The notes under the pieces are model-generated. The model saw only the letters and a list, made by a program, of their open reading frames with translations, was not told where the DNA came from and did no database searches. A DNA stretch of 64,000 nt from Rhizophagus clarus (lineage: Eukaryota; Glomeromycota; Glomeromycetes; Glomerales; Glomeraceae), in assembly GCA_015698045.1 (NCBI GenBank), contig BLAL01000160.1:744001-808000 (forward strand), given 5' to 3'. How positions within the stretch are numbered: the first letter of the stretch is position 1; each line of letters opens with the position of its first letter. This document shows positions 36,600 through 45,966 of the stretch, piece by piece. The position numbers were made by a program, and so were the translations under genes.

Positions 36600-38672
36600 A
36601 TTATAATTCCAGCCAGAATTAACTAATCAACACTTACTGAAAATTTCTTTTTTTAAAAGACTTGTGCAATATGAATTTTAAAAATAAAATTTTCTTTTTT
36701 TAAAATATTATATAATATTACATGATTATATATGTATGTCACATCAAAGAACTGAATCATTATATATTAGCAATTATTATGCATATTCTTATTATAATTA
36801 ACATAAAAATAAATTATAGTATATTAATATTACCATTAAATATAGAGTATATACATATAGATTAAAATTAGTTAAAATTGATAATTTTCAAATTATAATT
36901 CTAATCAAAATTTTTTTAATTCTAATTAAAATTGTAATTTCAACCCAAATTCAGTTAAAATTAAAATTTTCAAGTTTAATACAACATCTCTTTTTTTTTT
37001 TTTTTTTTTAAAGGTAGTTTAATACAACATCTTGAAACCATTATAAAGTTTATATAAAAAAAAGCAAAATTAATTTAGAAATTAAATTGTTGATCTGTAT
37101 AAAATTGGAATTTAATTTGCTGATCGTAATTTTGATTTCAGATTATTAGGTAAATTTTTCAAAAAATGATTGTTTGAGGTTATCTTGTCATTATCAAATT
37201 ATGGCAAGATTTTCATCAAATTTTTTTCCCAGAGAATTATAATTAAATTAATTAAAATATTCATTTTTAAATTAGTGTAAAGAAGATTTTGAAGTGATTA
37301 GATCATTTCTAAATTAATCGACTTTTTCACTCAATTTGGATTTTCAGTTATACTGATCTTCAAAACTCAATATAAAATCGTCTGAATTAGGAAATATGCA
37401 ATGTGAACTTGAGAAATACGTTTTATAATAATACTTAAAGCTTAAAGCATTTATGCATAATGAATAATGCATATGCATATGCTTAGGCTTCTTTTGACAT
37501 CAAAAGAATAAAATTACGATTTAAGCCTTTCTATACTACTTTCATTGCATGTTTAGTTGAGTCATCAAATAATAAGTTTCTGCAAATTTTTTTAATTTCA
37601 TTGATCCTACTTTTTAATTTCATTGATCCTATCTAGAAAACCATCAATTGTACCCGCTAAAAACAAAAGTTTAGTCCTGGTTGTTTTTTTGGCAGAATTT
37701 ATTAATAAAGAAAATTATTAAATAGGTTATATTAGAGAAAGAAAAAAATAAACATAAAATAATTTTTTTTATTAAATGATTAGTCAATCATTTTTGTTAT
37801 TTTTTTCATTAAAATGTCAAAACGATTAACAATCAAAAAAATTATTTTCTTAATCAAAATAATTAAGAAAAAATTGTTTTTTCTAAAGTCATTTTTTTTA
37901 AACAAAACAATTTAATTAAGAAAAATAATTGTTTTTTTATTATTGAAAAAATGGTAAAAATGAAGTATTTTTTTTTTTTAAAAAAAAAAAAGAAAAATAA
38001 TTTTTTCGTTATTCAGTTTAAAAATTGTTTAAGAAATAGTTTATTTTATTTTGATTTTCCAGTTTTAAAAAAAAAACAAATAATTTTTTAATGAATTTAT
38101 TAGTATTTGGTTAAAAAAACTGTTAAAAATAAATTATTAATCATTTGGTTTAATAAACAAATTTTTTTAATTATTTGGTTTAATGATTGTTAAATCAAGC
38201 ATTAGGTAGTTTTAAAAACCATAAAAAAATTCATTTTTTTTTGATTATAGAAAAAAAATCATTTTTTTTAATCAAATAATTAAAGAAAAAATTGTTTTTT
38301 TTTTATTTTTCCAATTAAACAACTAAAAAAAAATCATTTTTTTTAAGTGAAATGATTAAAAAAAATCACTTTTCGATTAAAATAATTGAAAACAATTTGA
38401 AAAAAATAGTTAAAACTATTTTAAAAAATACGCCATTTTTAAGAAAATAATTAAAAAAATAGAGTATTTTTATTTTTTTAAAAAAAAAAGAACAATTTTT
38501 CGTTATTTAACTTAAAATCATTAAAAAAAATAGCTTACTTTCAATAATTTATTTCTTAACAGTTCCTTTAACCGAATAATAACAAATAAATTATTTTTTT
38601 TTTTAAACCAGAAATTTGGTTTAATAAATAAATTTTTTAATTATTGATTTAATAAACTGTTAAATTAAGTAT
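36600..38672. repeat. A/T low-complexity DNA
   Basis: No gene. From about 37740 it is built from reshuffled AAAATAATTTTTT, TTAATCATTT and GATTAAAA words, the same vocabulary as 39515-40460 and 58200-58950. Confidence 0.7.
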
Positions 38673-38674
38673 TA

Positions 38675-39512
38675 CCGTATATCACGGGCCACAGTACCCC
38701 GGGTATCTTGCAAATTTTGGGGGTTTTGGCCTGTACCTGGGGTACTGTACATGGGTGGATACTATACATAGGGGAGGGTACAGGATTTTTAAAATACCCG
38801 GGGTACATGCTATGTATAATACCCGGGTTTAATTAGATTGGCAAAATGCAAAAAAAATGCCAAAACTGATTGTTCCAGCATTTTTATATGTAAAGTAAAA
38901 AAAAAACGCCGAAACTGATTGTTCCGGCATTTTTATATATATAAAAATGCAAAAAAAATGCCGAAACTGACTGTTCTGGCGTCTTTTATATGTAAAATAA
39001 AAAAAAATGCTGAAACTGATTGTTCTGGCGTTTTTTATATGTAAAGTAAAAAAAAATGCCAAAACTGACTGTTCCGGCATTTTTTATATGTAAAATAAAA
39101 AAAACCATCGAAACTGATTGTTCCAGCGTTTTTTATATGTAAAGTAAAAAAAAAATGCCGAAACTGATTGTTCTGGCATTTTTTTATATATAAAAACGCA
39201 AAAAAATGCCAAAACTGACTGTTCCGGCATTTTTATATATATAAAAACGCAAAAAAAAATGCTGAAACTGACTGTTCTGGCATTTTTTATATGTAAAGTA
39301 AAAAAAAAACACCAAAACTAATTGTTCTGGCGTTTTTATATATCTGGAATATACATTATATATTGATCTAGTATTATACCCCAGGTATTTTACAAAATTT
39401 TAAGCTTTAAATTGGAATTCTCTATGTAAAGTACCTGGGTACTTTAAAATTCTCTCAAATTTCTTGAGGGGGGTACTATACATAGGGGGGTACTGTAGCC
39501 TGTGATATACGG
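38675..39512. mobile_element. TA-flanked MITE carrying a palindromic minisatellite
   Basis: The ends are inverted repeats: CCGTATATCACGGGCCACAG on the left, and reversed on the right CCGTATATCACAGGCTACAG, both flanked by TA (38673-38674 and 39513-39514), as for Tc1/mariner-type MITEs. GTACCCC/GGGGTAC words fill the subterminal regions (38690-38830, 39370-39500). The centre (38833-39345) is a ten-copy minisatellite. No protein is encoded. It sits inside the A/T low-complexity region. Confidence 0.8.
38833..39345. repeat. ~50-bp palindromic minisatellite
   Basis: Ten copies of AAACTGATTGTTC or AAACTGACTGTTC at steps of 49-53 bp; flanking TGCCG/CGGCA or GCCA/TGGC arms make each unit a small potential hairpin. 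Units are joined by TTTTTATATGTAAARTAAAA. No unique spacers, so not a CRISPR. Confidence 0.88.
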
Positions 39513-39514
39513 TA

Positions 39515-41000
39515 AGTAGTTAAAAAATCTCTAAAAAAATTAATTTTATTCAATTTATTTACTTAAAATTTTTAGTTCATAAACCGTTAAAAAAATAATT
39601 ATTACTGAATCATTCAACTTAACAGCACAAAATTATAATTTTAAGTTATTTAGTTTAATAAAATCAAAAAAAATTTTTTTTTAACTATCTGGTTTAATTG
39701 ATCACTAAAAAATAAATTATTTTTTTTAATTATCCGATTATAAGCTAATAATTTAATTATCCAGTTAAATAAATTATTAAAAAAAAATAAAATTGATTTT
39801 TTGATTTATACAGTTTAATGAACTGTTAAAAAAAATTAAATAAACTTAACTATTCGATTTAATAAATCATAAAGAAAAGATAAAAAAAATTAAAGTATTC
39901 AATTTAAAACCACTAAAAATTATTTTTTTTTAAAAAAAATAAATTATTTAATCTGGGAAAAAAAAGAATTATTAACTGGTTAAAAAAAATTAATCCATTA
40001 AAAAAAATGAATTATTAACCTATTAAAAAAAATATTAATCTGTTAAAAATAAGCATTATTAATCCATTAGAAAAATAAATTAATTATTTCAGTCTAATAG
40101 AATAAATCAATAAAAAAAATTAATATTTTTTAATTATCCAGTTTAATAAATAAACTGCTAAAGCATTTGTTACATTATTAATTTTTATCAAGTAAATAAT
40201 TAAAACAAATTAATTTAAGTAATTTTAATAAAAGAAAATGCGTAATCATTTAGCAAAAAAAACAATATTAGTCACTTTTTATTAATCTTTTTTTGACAAA
40301 AATGATATAAATACTTTTATATTAAAGTAAAAATAATATTAATACTTTTCTATTGATAGTTTAATAAAAATAATTTTTTAATCATTTTTGTTATTTACTT
40401 TTAATAAAAATAATATTAGTTTTATTTTAATCTTTTTAATAAAAATGATTTAACATTTTTTTTTATTAATTATCGACATTGCTCAACACCACAATCATGT
40501 GATTTATAAAAAAAATTTTATTGACTAATTTATGATTTTATTCATACATAATTTTATAAAAAAATCAAATGCACTGCAATATATAAAAAAGAACGGGAAA
40601 ATACAATAAAATAGGACAATAAAGAAGACAAAGGAAGAATAAAAGAGAAAGGAAAGATACTGTACATGAAAATGGACAAAGGAAATGAAGTAGGAACAAG
40701 AGAAATGAAGAAAGAATAAGAATGAATGAAAAAAGCAAAAGGAAATTAAAAGGAATAAAAAAAATAATGGTAATGAAAAAGGAATGAAAGAAATGAATGG
40801 CAAATGAAAAAGAAAAAAGGAGCAAAGGAGGAATAAATCAACAAAGGAACAAATCAACAAAGGAATAAAAGAAGCCAAAGATCAATGAAAAAAGCCAAAG
40901 ATCATGGAAAAAAACAAAGATCATGGAAAAGAAGCCAAAGATCATTGAAGGAGACAAGAATCAAATCAACAAAAGAAACAAGAAAAGGATTAATGAAAGA
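39515..41000. repeat. A/T low-complexity then purine-rich tract
   Basis: 39515-40460 repeats the AAAATTAATTT vocabulary. About 40560-41000 is strongly purine-biased (AAAGAAGCCAAAGATCA, GGAATGAAAGAAATG), giving long but meaningless Phe/Leu/Ser-rich frames on the minus strand. It is the target site of the Polinton-like element. Confidence 0.7.
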
Positions 41001-41283
41001 GATAAAGTAGTAGAGAAATGGGGTTTTTGGCACATTTCGATTACAGGGTTCCAGGATGGTTTCCTGGGTATCAAAAAATAAACACATAGCGTAAACCATT
41101 TGTAAATATACACCTGACCTTAAGGAAATCATTTTGCTTTCCTGATTGTTATTCGCTCTGTAAACATTTGTTTCCTATATGTAAAAATAAAATTTCACTT
41201 TGGCACAAACAAGTCCGAAACCTATTTAGTTCTCATCCTGGATAACATAAATTTTTCGCATATAATATAACCAAATTGCCTCC

Positions 41284-41465
41284 CTATAGCATGTACACAA
41301 GATAAGAAAGCAAATACTGTTCACAGTCTGCGGAGCGAAGCGGAGCATGTAAACAAGATATGAAACAAATAGTGTTAACAGTCTGCGGAGCGAAGCGGAG
41401 CATGTACACAAGATATGGAAACAAATAGTGTTCACAGTCTGCAGAGCGAAGCGGAGCATGTACGC
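41284..41465 (-). repeat. GC-rich minisatellite in left TIR
   Basis: Three units of 56-58 bp, each containing the near-palindromic GCGGAGCGAAGCGGAGC followed by ATGTA(C/A)ACAAGATA. It is the most GC-rich word in an AT-rich terminus; placement in a repeat-ended, protein-primed-type element makes a replication or packaging role conceivable. Confidence 0.85.
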
Positions 41466-41529
41466 AAGACAAGAAAAAAAATCATGTGATATAAATGCAT
41501 ACATATTGTATCCTGCCACTAGCCCGTCA

Positions 41530-41799
41530 CTAGCCCCCACTAACCTGAATTTTTGCAAGCTTCTGTCGTTGATAAAATGCTCTAGAACGATACTTGCCTG
41601 AATGTTTTTTACAAGCACCGTATTCAGAGAAAGTATTTTTAACGCATCCAGGTTGTATACATGGATAATGTTTAGGTGAATTCCGATGGGCTTTACATCC
41701 CTTTGGATCATAGCATCTCCGATTGCACTCTTCTCCAGTCCTAAGAATATATGGACAATAATAAAAATTCCAGGGTATCTCCTTTTTTCCGCATCCCAT
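41530..41799 (-). CDS. Cys-rich zinc-binding-like protein (left TIR copy)
   Basis: 89 aa, transcribed outward from the TIR. Cysteines and histidines are spaced like a compact zinc domain: CPYI, ECNRRC, KGCKAH, HYPCIQPGC, YGACKKH. It starts MGCGKK, a possible lipid-modification site (speculative). The coding end AAAATTCAG is followed by GTTAGT, a good donor site, so a further exon may exist. Identical in meaning to 54269-54538. Family unknown; a longer overlapping frame (41226-41828) has no such pattern and runs through the minisatellite, so I prefer this frame. Confidence 0.6.
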   Translation of the reverse strand: MGCGKKEIPWNFYYCPYILRTGEECNRRCYDPKGCKAHRNSPKHYPCIQPGCVKNTFSEYGACKKHSGKYRSRAFYQRQKLAKIQVSGG

Positions 41800-41859
41800 A
41801 GTTTCTTTTTTGAATAAATGTCTAACACTAATTATCCGAACAAAATAATTTTTATTTTA

Positions 41860-41880
41860 AACTTTTTCTAACAATATATA
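41860..41880 (+). promoter_or_regulatory. Shared promoter-like motif (left TIR)
   Basis: ACTTTTTCTAACAATATATA ends 16 bp before the ATG at 41896. The same word stands 18 bp before the F-box-like gene (43862-43883) and, through the TIR, before the main polymerase. Positional conservation supports a core promoter role. Confidence 0.5.
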
Positions 41881-41895
41881 ATCTTCGAGAAAAAC

Positions 41896-43782
41896 ATGAG
41901 CGGATTACTTGGTAGTATCACTGGCACAATAGGACGATTGTTCAGAAATCTTTTGCCAAGCTGGGGAGACCCGGCACCAGTACCACCCGAGACAGCCGAA
42001 CCTCCCGAACCAGAAGAAGAGCCGGAGCCGGAGTCGGATGGGGAGAGCGACTATGAGACCGCTTTAACTTGTCAAGATAGCCAAAATACAGAAACAAGAT
42101 GGTATTCAGCTACTCGAAGGTTCCTGTTTTGGAGGAAGCAAGGTAAGGATGTTGAGTTCTATGATGGGAGTACACAATGGATTGGTTCCGAAAATGACTT
42201 CCGTAATTTATCACGAGACTGGTTTATAATCAAAGCCAATCCGAATGAGACACTCCAGGAAGCACATAAACGATATAATGAAGAAGCCAGTGCAATAGCA
42301 TGGCGAAGTAGAGGACAGATTGATTTACGAAAAACTGGTACATACGCTATGGCAAGTTTTCGTTTCTTTCAAGATGTGTCTAGTGCTCCTAGAAAAGCAG
42401 AAGACATATCACAAGAAGAAGACCATTGGATAAGATCAGCATACACGGGAGCTTTAACATGGGCTGAGCCATATGAAGGAATTGCGACCGAAATGGACTT
42501 CAATGAATTTTATCCGCATATCTTATCTAGTTATATGTCAGGCTGGCCAGTAAGAGCAGGTGAATTTAAAACAGTCACACATATTAGGACTGGTTTTTTC
42601 AATGATAGCCTAAAGTACGGAATTTATCGTGCTTACATAGGGGGTCAGCCAGCAGAACAAAAATGTATAAGAGGATTTCGTTATAATCCTGCAGGATATT
42701 ACACTCACTATGATTTATTATTAGCAATGGATCTAGGTCTCCACATAGAGTTATCCTCTGAAAGTCCTAATGCTCTAATATATGAGCAATCTAAGCTCAT
42801 GAGCGGAGATGGTATTTTCAATCAATGGGCAAGTTATCTTACAGAGATCAAGAAAGAGGGTGGGCAAGCGGAAAAAGTGGCCAAACATATGCTAGTATCA
42901 CTCTGGGGACGATTATACTCAGATGGGAGAAGACCAGGGCCACATCGACGTATGGCACCATTTATCTCAGCAAAGGGACGTAAAATTATATCAGAAAAAA
43001 TCAAACCACTAGGTGATCGTGTAAAGCGTATCCACACAGATGGTTTTATTATTTCGGATAAAAATACTGAACAGCTGATAGAAAGATATATAGGCGGAAG
43101 GGGTGATCTAAAAATAGTAAAATCAGGCATTGTTTCAATAAAAAATGTAATGAATTTTAAATGGATTGATTTCGATGAAATAGTGTCTCCATCTACGAAA
43201 TCGGAAAAATCACCCATCCATTATTTACCTTTGCCAACTGAGATTCTCGATAGAATTTTCCAACATTATAGAAAGGATAGGGACAAGAAAATGTATCCTC
43301 TTTTATTTGTTAATAAGCAATGGTATTATATTGCTAGAAGACTAATATGGCAAAGAATATCTCTAACAGCTATTTCTGGGGTCAAGTTTACTAAAGCATT
43401 GAGTAGAAATACGAAGCCAGCCATATGTGCACAAGTGTTAGGTCTTAAATTTATTGGAGAAATAAATATAGAGCCAGATGTGTACATTTCCGAAGTGTGC
43501 AAGGCATGCCCCAATTTACAATGGCTAAGTTTTGAAAATAGTGGGTCGCGTATACTTAACAATAAAAATCTAGAAGAGCTTCTAGCTGAGTGTCCTAATT
43601 TAAAAAGACTCACAATAAGAGGCTTTAGACGCTTAAGCCAGAAAACATTTTTAAAAATTCCAAAACTAGCCACTAAATTGGGAGTGATAGAAATTAGGGC
43701 TTGTTTGCGGATTAGAGACGACACAAAAAATGATTTCCAAAACTTATACCCAAAAATAAAACTCATATTTGAAGAGGAATAG
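41896..43782 (+). CDS. Family B DNA polymerase palm domain fused to F-box and LRR
   Basis: 628 aa, one frame. Residues 1-56 are encoded by the TIR and match the N-terminus of the main polymerase (amphipathic SGLLGSITGTIGRLF, then Pro/Glu-rich). Residues of about 57-430 resemble the polymerase half of protein-primed B polymerases: IRSAYTGALTWAEPYE (the YxGG region), motif A MDFNEFYP near 201, motif B KHMLVSLWGRLYSD near 332, motif C RIHTDGFII near 380 (HTDG instead of DTDS; the aspartate remains). An exonuclease domain is not evident. Residues of about 441-490 are an F-box (LPLPTEILDRIF, LLFVNKQWYYIARRLIW) and 500-620 leucine-rich repeats (CPNLQWLSF, CPNLKRLTIRGF). A polymerase-like protein that could dock to an SCF ubiquitin ligase is unexpected; F-box assignment firm, polymerase assignment good, activity uncertain. 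Confidence 0.8.
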   Translation: MSGLLGSITGTIGRLFRNLLPSWGDPAPVPPETAEPPEPEEEPEPESDGESDYETALTCQDSQNTETRWYSATRRFLFWRKQGKDVEFYDGSTQWIGSENDFRNLSRDWFIIKANPNETLQEAHKRYNEEASAIAWRSRGQIDLRKTGTYAMASFRFFQDVSSAPRKAEDISQEEDHWIRSAYTGALTWAEPYEGIATEMDFNEFYPHILSSYMSGWPVRAGEFKTVTHIRTGFFNDSLKYGIYRAYIGGQPAEQKCIRGFRYNPAGYYTHYDLLLAMDLGLHIELSSESPNALIYEQSKLMSGDGIFNQWASYLTEIKKEGGQAEKVAKHMLVSLWGRLYSDGRRPGPHRRMAPFISAKGRKIISEKIKPLGDRVKRIHTDGFIISDKNTEQLIERYIGGRGDLKIVKSGIVSIKNVMNFKWIDFDEIVSPSTKSEKSPIHYLPLPTEILDRIFQHYRKDRDKKMYPLLFVNKQWYYIARRLIWQRISLTAISGVKFTKALSRNTKPAICAQVLGLKFIGEINIEPDVYISEVCKACPNLQWLSFENSGSRILNNKNLEELLAECPNLKRLTIRGFRRLSQKTFLKIPKLATKLGVIEIRACLRIRDDTKNDFQNLYPKIKLIFEEE

Positions 43783-43861
43783 CCCCAGCGATGAGCAGGA
43801 CTAGTATCAGGAAAGTTGGGATAAACGTTATTTTTTATTCCGGGAAATATTTTTTAAATTG

Positions 43862-43883
43862 AACTTTTTTCTAACAATATTAT
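43862..43883 (+). promoter_or_regulatory. Shared promoter-like motif before F-box-like gene
   Basis: ACTTTTTTCTAACAATATTA, a near copy of 41860-41880, ending 18 bp before the ATG at 43901. Confidence 0.5.
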
Positions 43884-43900
43884 ACCGAAAAGTATAAACA

Positions 43901-44718
43901 ATGTTTTCATACAACCCACTCGAAAAAGCAGATACAATTGCTGAGATCGTCAAAAAGCTCCCATTAGAAGCCCTTGATAAATTCTGCTGGATAAATAGTA
44001 CTTGGTATGAAGAAATCAAGCATGAGTTTCGGCAAAGATGGAAGGCACAAGTGCTAGAATATCAAAAATTGGAAGATGAACAGGAGTTAGAAATGGAAAG
44101 TAATAAAAAAGAAGAACAATCTCAAAAGGATCAGCCAGAGACAAGCCAGCTTGACTATAATTCCTCATCCCTTATTTCCCTCATTTTGGCAGAATCAGCA
44201 CAAGCTCTAATGAATAGCCTGGATAAATTGGAAGACATGATAAATTTGATAAAATCAGATTTGAAAAAACCATTGCCGATTGATATTAATGATCCTGATC
44301 TATCATACAATAAAGCTAAGCTAGAGAAGGTTCAGACTATTATTCCAAAGTAATAATATTTACTGCGCCATACACGTGACATTGTGAACTCAGTTCACAT
44401 TCTCCTTTTTATAAATTTCAGGATAATCTTCCCCGCAATTCTTGGACAAGGAAGGGTATTTTCTTTGGCATTTTCTCTCAAACAATTATTATTTATAATG
44501 ATGGAATCCATTCTATTAATCCTGGCTGTATTGATAGTGCTATAGAGCCAATTAGTTTTTATGAAAAAGATGCCAAAGTCTTGTGGAATAAATGGCGTGC
44601 TAATGCACCAGATAATCCAGATATTCAAAAAAAATATTCATTTCGTTCCTCTATTCGTACAAAACTTTCTGGCCATCTTATTCAAGAACTTCAAAAGGTT
44701 ATATTATGCCAAAAATAG
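43901..44718 (+). CDS. F-box-like protein, probably two exons
   Basis: The first frame is 150 codons (43901-44353). Residues of about 13-50 look like a divergent F-box (IAEIVKKLPLEALDKFCWIN, STWYEEIKHEF), followed by a Glu/Gln-rich linker and a helical region. A second open stretch, 44422-44718 (NSWTRKGIFFGIFSQT, KVLWNKWRANAPDNPDIQKK), starts exactly after TTTATAAATTTCAG. Splicing 44330-44421 (donor GTTCAG, weak) joins them in phase to 241 aa; without splicing the product is 150 aa. It runs convergently into the Gag-protease region, overlapping its end by about 15 bp. Together with the polymerase-F-box protein it suggests the element targets host ubiquitin ligases. Confidence 0.5.
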
Positions 44719-44898
44719 TCGAATAGGCACTGTATTTTTTTCCTGATTGCTGTCTAAATATTGTCTGATCTGTGATGAAACACTGTCTGAAATACTGTCT
44801 GAACACTTAACTGTTTTATAATGCTGTTTTAACCTACAGGGATAACAGAATTCTTTACCACAATGCATGCATGTACGGTCTGCTAGTTTTTTTTTACA
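44704..44898 (-). CDS. C2HC zinc-finger tail of the Gag-protease polyprotein
   Basis: Continues the protease in the -1 frame across a run of nine A (44887-44895), where the protease frame itself ends three codons later at TAG. Encodes KKKLADRTCMHCGKEFCYPC, then RLKQHYKTVKC: Cys-x2-Cys ... His-x5-Cys, a classical finger, then a 35-residue tail to TAA at 44704-44706. It has no start codon of its own, so it is either expressed by frameshifting or the A run is one base short. Confidence 0.5.
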   Translation of the reverse strand, partial: CKKKLADRTCMHCGKEFCYPCRLKQHYKTVKCSDSISDSVSSQIRQYLDSNQEKNTVPIRLFLA

Positions 44899-45419
44899 GG
44901 TTCTGGCCCCTTCCCTACAGTGAAGACATTACGCTGAGACTTGTGAACTGATAGGGGGATGGTAATAGTCTTTCCATTTCGGATTGTCTTAAATTCTCCC
45001 TTTACTAAGGGTTCCCATCCTGCCCGATGTTGCCATTTCGTTCCAAGAATAAATAGTGATAACTCATTTCCATTATCATCATATTCTGTAGGGACGACAG
45101 AAAATTCATCTGAAATGGTATCTCTATTTTCCTTATCCTCTATAGTTACAGGAACACTATCAACCGTACCAAGAGAATGAGACTTACTTGCAACCCCATT
45201 AAGTCGATGAATCTTCTTTCTATTTATTTTTTGACCCAAATGAATAGCAACATTTTCTGAGAATATTGATGAATCTGATCCACTATCAATCATTGCATAT
45301 GGTATAGTTATATCCCCTACCTTACATGAGATGGTTGCAACATCATCGGCATCCTTTATTTGGAGAAAATTTATCTCCAAGGGCTTTGGCCAATATATTT
45401 GGCTATTTTTTTTTTTGAG
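44883..45419 (-). CDS. Retropepsin-like aspartic protease domain
   Basis: The open frame spans 45443-44883; the useful part starts at the A-run near 45416. Motifs: active-site AMIDSGSDSSIF (DSG), then RLNGVASKSHSLGTVDSVPV (flap and second strand) and LFILGTKW (the ILG hydrophobic-Gly motif). These are the hallmarks of retroviral/LTR-retroelement proteases acting as dimers to process Gag. It lies in the Gag frame but is separated from Gag by the linker frame. Polintons normally use an adenovirus-type cysteine protease, so this is atypical for the element. Confidence 0.75.
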   Translation of the reverse strand, partial: LKKKNSQIYWPKPLEINFLQIKDADDVATISCKVGDITIPYAMIDSGSDSSIFSENVAIHLGQKINRKKIHRLNGVASKSHSLGTVDSVPVTIEDKENRDTISDEFSVVPTEYDDNGNELSLFILGTKWQHRAGWEPLVKGEFKTIRNGKTITIPLSVHKSQRNVFTVGKGPEPVKKN

Positions 45420-45966
45420 CTGTAGCATAAGCCTTAATGGCATAATCTAGTTGAATGCTCTCTGGTTTAGCATAGCTAGAGGATGTAGCATTAATTTCCT
45501 TTATTTTAGTAGAATTTGCTATAACTATATCTTCATTTGGGCTGGGGGCATTTGGAACAGTTTCATTATTATTTTCTGGAACTTGTAAAAGAAGCTTCTG
45601 TTCGGTATTTGTGGCCTGTATTAGTGGAAATAAGACATCTTGAAATTTTTTTGTAACATTTTCCCATGCTAATTCCCTTCTTTTAACCGTATCATTTGGC
45701 ATTTCTGTATTCAAGCAATGGTCTTTTATTTTGGGGAATATCATATTAATAAATTTTGAAATTTCTATAAGAATCTCTCTAGGACAATGAGGGACTAATG
45801 ATGCTATTGACGATTTTAATGCTATTTGATACATTAGATCTGTAGCTATGGCTATATTACTAGTACGAGATTTGGAAGTAGGGGACTTCTTGGTGGTTCC
45901 TTCTTTTGATTTGATACTCTTTTTTATAGGTACTCCACTTCGCACCACTTTTTTTTTAAAGCATAG
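45403..45966 (-). CDS. Gag-to-protease linker region, -1 frame
   Basis: About 187 codons with no ATG at the front: the frame opens just upstream of the TTTAAAAAAAAAG tract at the Gag end and closes at TAG 45403-45405 inside the next A run. Lys/Ser/Thr-rich N-terminus, then a helical block (LVPHCPREILIEISKFINMI, WENVTKKFQDVLFPLIQ), then an Asn/Pro-rich stretch. No known family. Best explained as the middle of a Gag-protease polyprotein entered by a -1 shift. Confidence 0.55.
   Translation of the reverse strand, partial: LCFKKKVVRSGVPIKKSIKSKEGTTKKSPTSKSRTSNIAIATDLMYQIALKSSIASLVPHCPREILIEISKFINMIFPKIKDHCLNTEMPNDTVKRRELAWENVTKKFQDVLFPLIQATNTEQKLLLQVPENNNETVPNAPSPNEDIVIANSTKIKEINATSSSYAKPESIQLDYAIKAYATAQKKK

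Larger units (their letters stand above)
41006..42062 (+). repeat. Left terminal inverted repeat (1,057 bp)
   Basis: Matches the reverse complement of 54006-55062 without indels; I saw three substitutions by eye (near 41227, 41443 and 41946). Contains the outward Cys-rich gene, a GC-rich minisatellite, the divergent promoter and the first 56 codons of the inward gene. Confidence 0.93.

Noticed and set aside
38829-39345. CRISPR-like regular repeats and an 83-codon frame
   Set aside because: Units are contiguous tandem copies without unique spacers, inside a MITE of a eukaryotic genome; the frame is a repeat by-product.
40525-41132. Overlapping minus-strand frames of 76-117 codons
   Set aside because: Phe/Leu/Ser-only composition mirrors a purine-rich simple-sequence tract; no protein pattern.
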